Assembly: GCA_015501055.1 (NCBI GenBank)
Contig: JADNYV010000002.1
Coordinates: 558,001 to 622,000, forward strand
Source of the DNA: Mucidula mucida
Lineage: Eukaryota > Basidiomycota > Agaricomycetes > Agaricales > Physalacriaceae
Length of the DNA stretch: 64,000 nucleotides
Direction: 5' to 3'
Made by a program: the position numbers and the translations under genes. Under the pieces are notes generated by a model. That model was given only the letters and a program-made list of their open reading frames with translations. It ran no database searches and was not told the DNA's origin. Shown piece by piece: positions 59,779-64,000 of this stretch (within the stretch, counting starts at the first letter, position 1; every line of letters begins with the position of its first letter).

Positions 59779-61488
59779 TTATATAGTAGGATGTGCCGGC
59801 CCTGCCGCGTAAGTCCACCGATATTTACATCCAGCCTTCAGTAGAGAGAAGGCTTGCACATCTAACCAGCGAAGTATATATGCGCTGGACGCGGCGTATC
59901 GTATAAACCGCGCAGCATCATTACTGTAGGACCTATCCTCGAAGTCTATGAAGATATTCTCCAATGAGGGCACCTCGCTCAACTCTGCCGCATCAGAATG
60001 CGCATCGCAAGGTAAGCGGGAACACAACATGTCCAGTAGGGCGACGATCAACGGGTTGTCGCCATGTTCGAAGTAGAAGTTGACACCTCGTAAGAGCGGC
60101 AAAGCTGGCTTGACGAATGGAGCTCCAGGGGAAAGTGTAAGATGTTTGAGAACCTCTGGCCCACTCCCTTCTCCCACAAACGTGAGCAAGACTTCTTCGA
60201 GTAACGGAGTTTTATTGAGGAGTTGGAGTACGTCGGCATCCGTCAAAGGAATGCCGTAAATGGAAAACGACTTCAAGTTGTCGACTGTATCTAGAAACCC
60301 TACAGTCATGTTGAGTGTGGCGCTGAGGGTGGCAGTATCCAGAAGTTCTCTCTGAGTCAGCTTGAAGGAGTGGAGACGCGGAAGACAAAAGCATGCGGAG
60401 AGGAGCTCAAGAATAACACCTTGACTACCATTATTAGTGAGAATGATAGTCAAGGCTTTGATGTTGAGCGTCATTCGACTCGTCAGACTACCGTAATCAA
60501 ACTCGTCGTCGTCGTCGTCGTCGTCGGAGCCGCGTCCTTGCCAGATTTCAAGCTCCTCGAGGTTCTTCGCTGTACAGCCTTCAAAGAGGCATTTGGCAAC
60601 CAAAGCACTACTGCGGTAGTTGCTTATAACCAAAGTGGTGAGATTGTTGAATGGAAAGATCGCATGCATGAGGATGCGAGGAGAGATATAGAGATAGCGC
60701 ATGCTCTGAGTTGAGAAATCTATGAGTATTGTTGCATCTTGTGCTTCGTCGATGACTGTAGAAGAAGCGAGGTCAAACCTCCGTAGGCAAGGGAAACTAC
60801 CGGGTGGGATATCCCATCCCTGCATGGAAATCTGTTTGCATTCGAAAGAGACATACATCCATCTTTGCTTCTCCTGAAGAAGGCGACGAATGAGCATGTG
60901 CGAAGGAAGAAGCGCCTCTCCGTGCACCAAAAAGGAGAGCGGTGCATCACCAGACCGCTCCAGATGCATTTCAAGACACTTCAACCCAATGCCGCCGCTG
61001 TGCATAGCCGAGTCCAGCTTGCACTCAAACTGCGCCCACAGCGCCCCCGTTGAAAGGATCACAGATCGCCATTTGGAACAGACACGGAGGAGGGTGAAAA
61101 TAGGAAGTGTACTTGGATCGTTAATGACGCCTTCGTCGCCCAAGTATCTTCCAAACCTGAAGTAATCCAAGATGCAATGGGAAAAGATTTTAACAAGGAG
61201 CTCCTTCGGTAGGCGCCGGATGGGGGACATGATGGAACGGTACTGGGCTGCACGCTCTTGGAGCTGCTTTCTGGTGTTTTGATGGCACATGAGTAGATTG
61301 CGTAGGATGACAATCTCCTCGTCGCATCGCCGCACTGCTGCATTGACAGCTACTAGATCGAGTGCGCACTGAGACGCACAGGCGGTGTCTGGGGTATATG
61401 AGGAGTGGACAAAATTTGGGGATGGACGTGGAACGTTTTCTTCAGCCGGGCGCCTACTACACAAAAAGCAAGCTGTGGAGGCCATCAT
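59779..61488 (-). CDS. F-box protein (agaric type, LRR-like C-terminus)
   Basis: This is a single-exon gene of 569 residues. The N-terminus holds a Cys-containing stretch and a coiled-coil segment (LVAVNAAVRRCDEEIVILRN). The F-box follows around residues 87-130: SPIRRLPKELLVKIFSHCI, then FTLLRVCSKWRSVILSTGALW. The rest shows irregular leucine-rich repeats (LKCLEMHLERSG, MRYLYISPRIL, LTTLVISNYR, LEELEIWQG and similar). Such proteins are greatly expanded in Agaricomycetes and are thought to be SCF ubiquitin ligase adaptors; the target is unknown. A GTC trinucleotide run (about 60505-60530 on the plus strand) encodes seven Asp residues and is likely length-variable. Unlike its neighbours, the gene has no introns. 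Confidence 0.85.
   Translation of the reverse strand: MMASTACFLCSRRPAEENVPRPSPNFVHSSYTPDTACASQCALDLVAVNAAVRRCDEEIVILRNLLMCHQNTRKQLQERAAQYRSIMSPIRRLPKELLVKIFSHCILDYFRFGRYLGDEGVINDPSTLPIFTLLRVCSKWRSVILSTGALWAQFECKLDSAMHSGGIGLKCLEMHLERSGDAPLSFLVHGEALLPSHMLIRRLLQEKQRWMYVSFECKQISMQGWDIPPGSFPCLRRFDLASSTVIDEAQDATILIDFSTQSMRYLYISPRILMHAIFPFNNLTTLVISNYRSSALVAKCLFEGCTAKNLEELEIWQGRGSDDDDDDDEFDYGSLTSRMTLNIKALTIILTNNGSQGVILELLSACFCLPRLHSFKLTQRELLDTATLSATLNMTVGFLDTVDNLKSFSIYGIPLTDADVLQLLNKTPLLEEVLLTFVGEGSGPEVLKHLTLSPGAPFVKPALPLLRGVNFYFEHGDNPLIVALLDMLCSRLPCDAHSDAAELSEVPSLENIFIDFEDRSYSNDAARFIRYAASSAYILRWLDVQAFSLLKAGCKYRWTYAAGPAHPTI
60505..60530. repeat. Trinucleotide (GTC)n microsatellite in the F-box gene
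   Basis: About eight tandem GTC units on the plus strand encode a poly-Asp stretch (SDDDDDDDEF) on the minus strand. The reading frame is unaffected by unit gain or loss. Confidence 0.8.
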
Positions 61489-62371
61489 GATATTGATATC
61501 TAAAATTCTATTCAGCGTAGGTCATGAGCAACGAAGGAGTTTACCCCTACGATGTCGGATGGTGCATAGGATTCCTGATGGTTGGAAAGGAAAACGCGAC
61601 GCTTTTGATCGAATGCTCGTCTTGTTAAGCGCCCACATTAATGATTCTTTTCTAACGATTGAGATCGATGTGGTATGTAGCCAGTTGAAAAGATACTATT
61701 TGCCAGTAAAAAATGCTTGCCTGTCTGCTAATAACAAGTATCTGAGAACGGTGAAGTTATCTAAACGCTACAGTAGTGAGTCAAACTGAAGCTATCAAAG
61801 CCCCCCCAACCAACTCATAAAAGTCATCAAGAATGCATAGAAGGGGCTGACTCGCAGCGAAACAGAAGACGATATGAAGTTATTGGGCTGTGAAGCGGCG
61901 ATACACTTGTTGTACGCCAAGATGGCAGATTAGCAGAGGAACGATCATGAATCGGGGACTGTTCATTTCATGCAGGCGTTGCAGTCAGTAGAGCCGCCAG
62001 AGGTAGCTGAGGTAGTAACAGAGCTCGCAGCCGAAGTCGAGGTGGTGCCAGTAGCGGGGCTAGTGGGAGCAGGAGTCATGCTTGCAAGCACAGTGGTAGG
62101 AGCTGTAGTAATAAATATATCGCAGGTATCGTCGTCGTCATGGACAGCAGATGAGGACGGTGTGGCGGCGGCTGATGTGGTGACAACAGGCGACGACTCA
62201 ACGCTCGACCGGCATTCCACAGCAGCAGTTGAAATGAAATTTTGTAAACATCAATGACGTGTTCGCTCGTAGCGGCAAATTCGGCCAAATAGGAATACGG
62301 ACTTGCCTGTCGCTGTCTATCTACTCGCCTTCTCAACTGAACGGGGCGACTTGCTCGTCGGATTTGACTGT
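61489..62371. other. Divergent intergenic region between F-box and SEC16 genes
   Basis: These 883 bp carry the promoters of both genes. The part at 61.96-62.22 kb has strong Ser/Thr codon bias on the minus strand (see the separate entry). Apart from a C-rich run at about 61800, I see no repeat or RNA gene. Confidence 0.45.
61963..62220 (-). other. Possible Ser/Thr-rich small ORF
   Basis: An 85-codon open frame on the minus strand is dominated by Ser, Thr, Ala and Pro (for example TSPATGTTSTSAASSVTTSA), with a central DDDDTCDIF and a terminal GGSTDCNACMK. The composition resembles mucin-like tails of secreted or wall proteins. There is no signal peptide in this frame, and the upstream context would need an extra exon. 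Chance bias is also possible, because the plus strand is open over the same interval. Confidence 0.25.
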
Positions 62372-64000
62372 ATGGCTAGTGTTCAGGCAGCAGCGTCGCT
62401 TTTCGACTCAGACGACGCCGAAGACCCATTTGCGTCACTGGGCACACCACCGCCAGCTCCAACCGAGGCTCAATCCTCAGAGGCGGGCTATATTGCGTCC
62501 AAGGGATCCGTGGACGATTCAGCGTCATTTTTCGATGTCCCGGTGAATGGTGGAACCGGTGCGCAAGCTGCAGGACATGACGGTGTTGAGCACCAGTACA
62601 ACCAAACCGCTCCTTCATATTCATACGCCCCGCAGGCGTACGACGGAGGCTATCAAAAGAACTACAGTCAGCCCACAAATGTACACCAACCGTCGGGAGG
62701 TAGGTCTTGATATTTGCCCGTCAACTCAAGTCATATATTGTTTCTAGCTTATAACAGTGTACAATACAGCGAACCATATGAAACAAGACCTTCATACGAC
62801 TCTTACGCCCCCACATCTACATCGAATAATGCCCCAGTCGCGCACACAACACATACTTCGTCGTATACGCCGTCACAGTACAGCTACGCTACCCAACCAG
62901 CTGTCACCCAATCGCCCTACAATTACGCGCCTTCCGCTCCAGCCCACAATGTGCCCGCTTATACGCCTTCTGCCTCCACTTTCCCTACGCAGTCCGCCCT
63001 TCCAGTGGTTCCGAAACCGACAACGCAGACGCAGCCTCTGACCCGGCCAAAGGTGTCCAACGCATACGACCCACCGTTTCCCATAGTGCCTGCTCGCCGA
63101 GCAGTATCCCAAGGGCGTCCGCAACCAGCATACAATCCATACAAGACAGCTTCCCCTCCCCCTCCTTTACCACCTGCACCAGCACCACCTCGGGCTAATG
63201 TTCCACAAAACACATATAGTCATTTTACAACGCCCCACGATCAGCCCCCGCGTCCTCCATCCTCATCCATACAGTCTGGCTATGCACCACCACGACCTCC
63301 ATCGAGTAGCTCTGGTTACAGTACACATGCGCCACCGCGACCTCCGTCTAGTACTTCGGGTTTTACTCAGTCGCAGTACAGTCATCCACAACGTCCTCCT
63401 TCCAGTGCATCCAGCTACAGCGCTCAACAGTACCCAGGACGACCACCTTCTAGCGCGTCCAATTATCCCGCTGCTCAATATCATACTGCTCCTCCCCGAC
63501 CACCCTCCACTGCGTCAAATTTCAGCGCTCAATACAGTCATCCTCCTCGTCCCCCTTCTTCTTCCGCTATACGTTATGATCATTTGACGAGTCCGCCACC
63601 ACCTGTCCCCAAATATGTTCCTCAGGCTGTTGGCACTAACCGTGATTCTTACCTGCCTGATCCTGCAGGCGAATCGAATCTGGAGGCAAGCGAAAGTTCT
63701 GATGCGTTTGACCCAGAGGCGGGTGGTGATTGGGAGATGGACCGAACCGTTACCAACAGTCGGACCTTGACGCCCCCTCTCGCTAACCACAGTGATTTAA
63801 GCATTGTTGAAGAAGCTTCGTTGGTTCAGGTCGACGAGACTACCACGCACACGGAACCAGTAATCAATGGGACTGGATATCCTTCATCTGCGTACCCTTA
63901 TCAGGTTCCTGCGAATGGCCACGATAGCAAATTCACGTCTCACTCACACCCCGAGGAACCCCAATCAAGTCCTGTAGTGTCTTCCCCAGCAAACCCTTCG
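62372..64000 (+). CDS. SEC16: COPII coat assembly protein SEC16, N-terminal part; 3' end beyond window
   Basis: The start is ATG 62372. The protein begins MASVQAAASLFDSDDAEDPFASLG, which matches the N-terminus of basidiomycete SEC16, the scaffold of ER exit sites. An intron occurs at 62700-62747 (48 nt, phase 1). The rest of the window encodes a Tyr/Pro/Ser/Gln-rich disordered region with imperfect repeats of PPRPPSS followed by Tyr/Phe-containing spacers (63.2-63.57 kb). An acidic segment follows (SNLEASESSDAFDPEAGGDWEMD). The central conserved domain and C-terminus lie beyond 64000, so the assignment rests on the N-terminal motif and composition. Confidence 0.72.

Noticed and set aside
61970..62257. 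Plus-strand ORF rich in Val/Ala/Glu
   Set aside because: It is the complement of the Ser/Thr-rich frame; no motif and no suitable flanking exons. At most one strand could be coding.

Overview
The window is nuclear DNA from a filamentous basidiomycete, most likely an Agaricomycete. The evidence is dense short spliceosomal introns (almost all 42-57 nt), protein families with agaric-type architecture (degenerate agaric-type kinase, F-box protein with a 'PIRRLPKELL' core, alpha-1,3-glucan synthase, LAT-type permease), and tightly packed genes on both strands. No rRNA, convincing tRNA, transposon, CRISPR or viral element was found. Exon-intron structures below were derived by hand from splice sites, reading frame and family conservation. 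Where exon sums are given, they were checked to be multiples of three.

Layout. 1-9.7 kb: a coiled-coil Uds1-like gene (-, cut by the left edge), a DUF4211 gene (+), TAF13 (+), a cyclophilin-E-like RRM protein without an isomerase domain (-), a divergent protein kinase (+), an NSRP1/CCDC55 homologue (-) and the exosome subunit MTR3 (+). 9.7-14.3 kb: HUS1 (-), a mitochondrial HTD2-type dehydratase (+), histone H2B (+) and a PRCC-domain protein (-). 14.7-27.0 kb: a large alpha-1,3-glucan synthase (-), divergent from a STE11-type MAPKKK (+). 27.2-33.7 kb: TRM1 tRNA methyltransferase (-) and a RING-containing SNF2 translocase of the Uls1/Rrp1 type (+). 34.0-37.9 kb: a ferric reductase (-) followed by the copper chaperone ATX1 (-), a plausible iron/copper pair. 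38.3-41.6 kb: an amino acid permease (-) and SDH3 (+). 42.1-43.8 kb: a NmrA-like oxidoreductase gene carrying a stop and frame breaks, then the C-terminal remnant of an FAD monooxygenase; this is the only degenerate stretch. 44.1-55.1 kb: a DUF2828 vWA protein (-), kinesin-5 (-), ELF1 (+) and kinesin-1 (+). 56.0-64.0 kb: a Pumilio/PUF protein (+), an F-box protein (-) and the N-terminal part of SEC16 (+, cut by the right edge).

Most genes are housekeeping (transcription, RNA processing, DNA damage checkpoint, chromatin, cytoskeleton, secretion, respiration). They are largely arranged as divergent pairs with short shared promoters (66-180 bp in several cases) and convergent pairs with gaps of 60-160 bp. 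I saw no coherent undescribed multi-gene system. The most notable points are several GC-AG introns concentrated in a few genes, the decaying oxidoreductase pair, the ferric reductase/ATX1 neighbourhood, a splice-dependent stop in TRM1, the RRM-only cyclophilin-E-like protein, and several introns whose length is a multiple of three and which lack stops.
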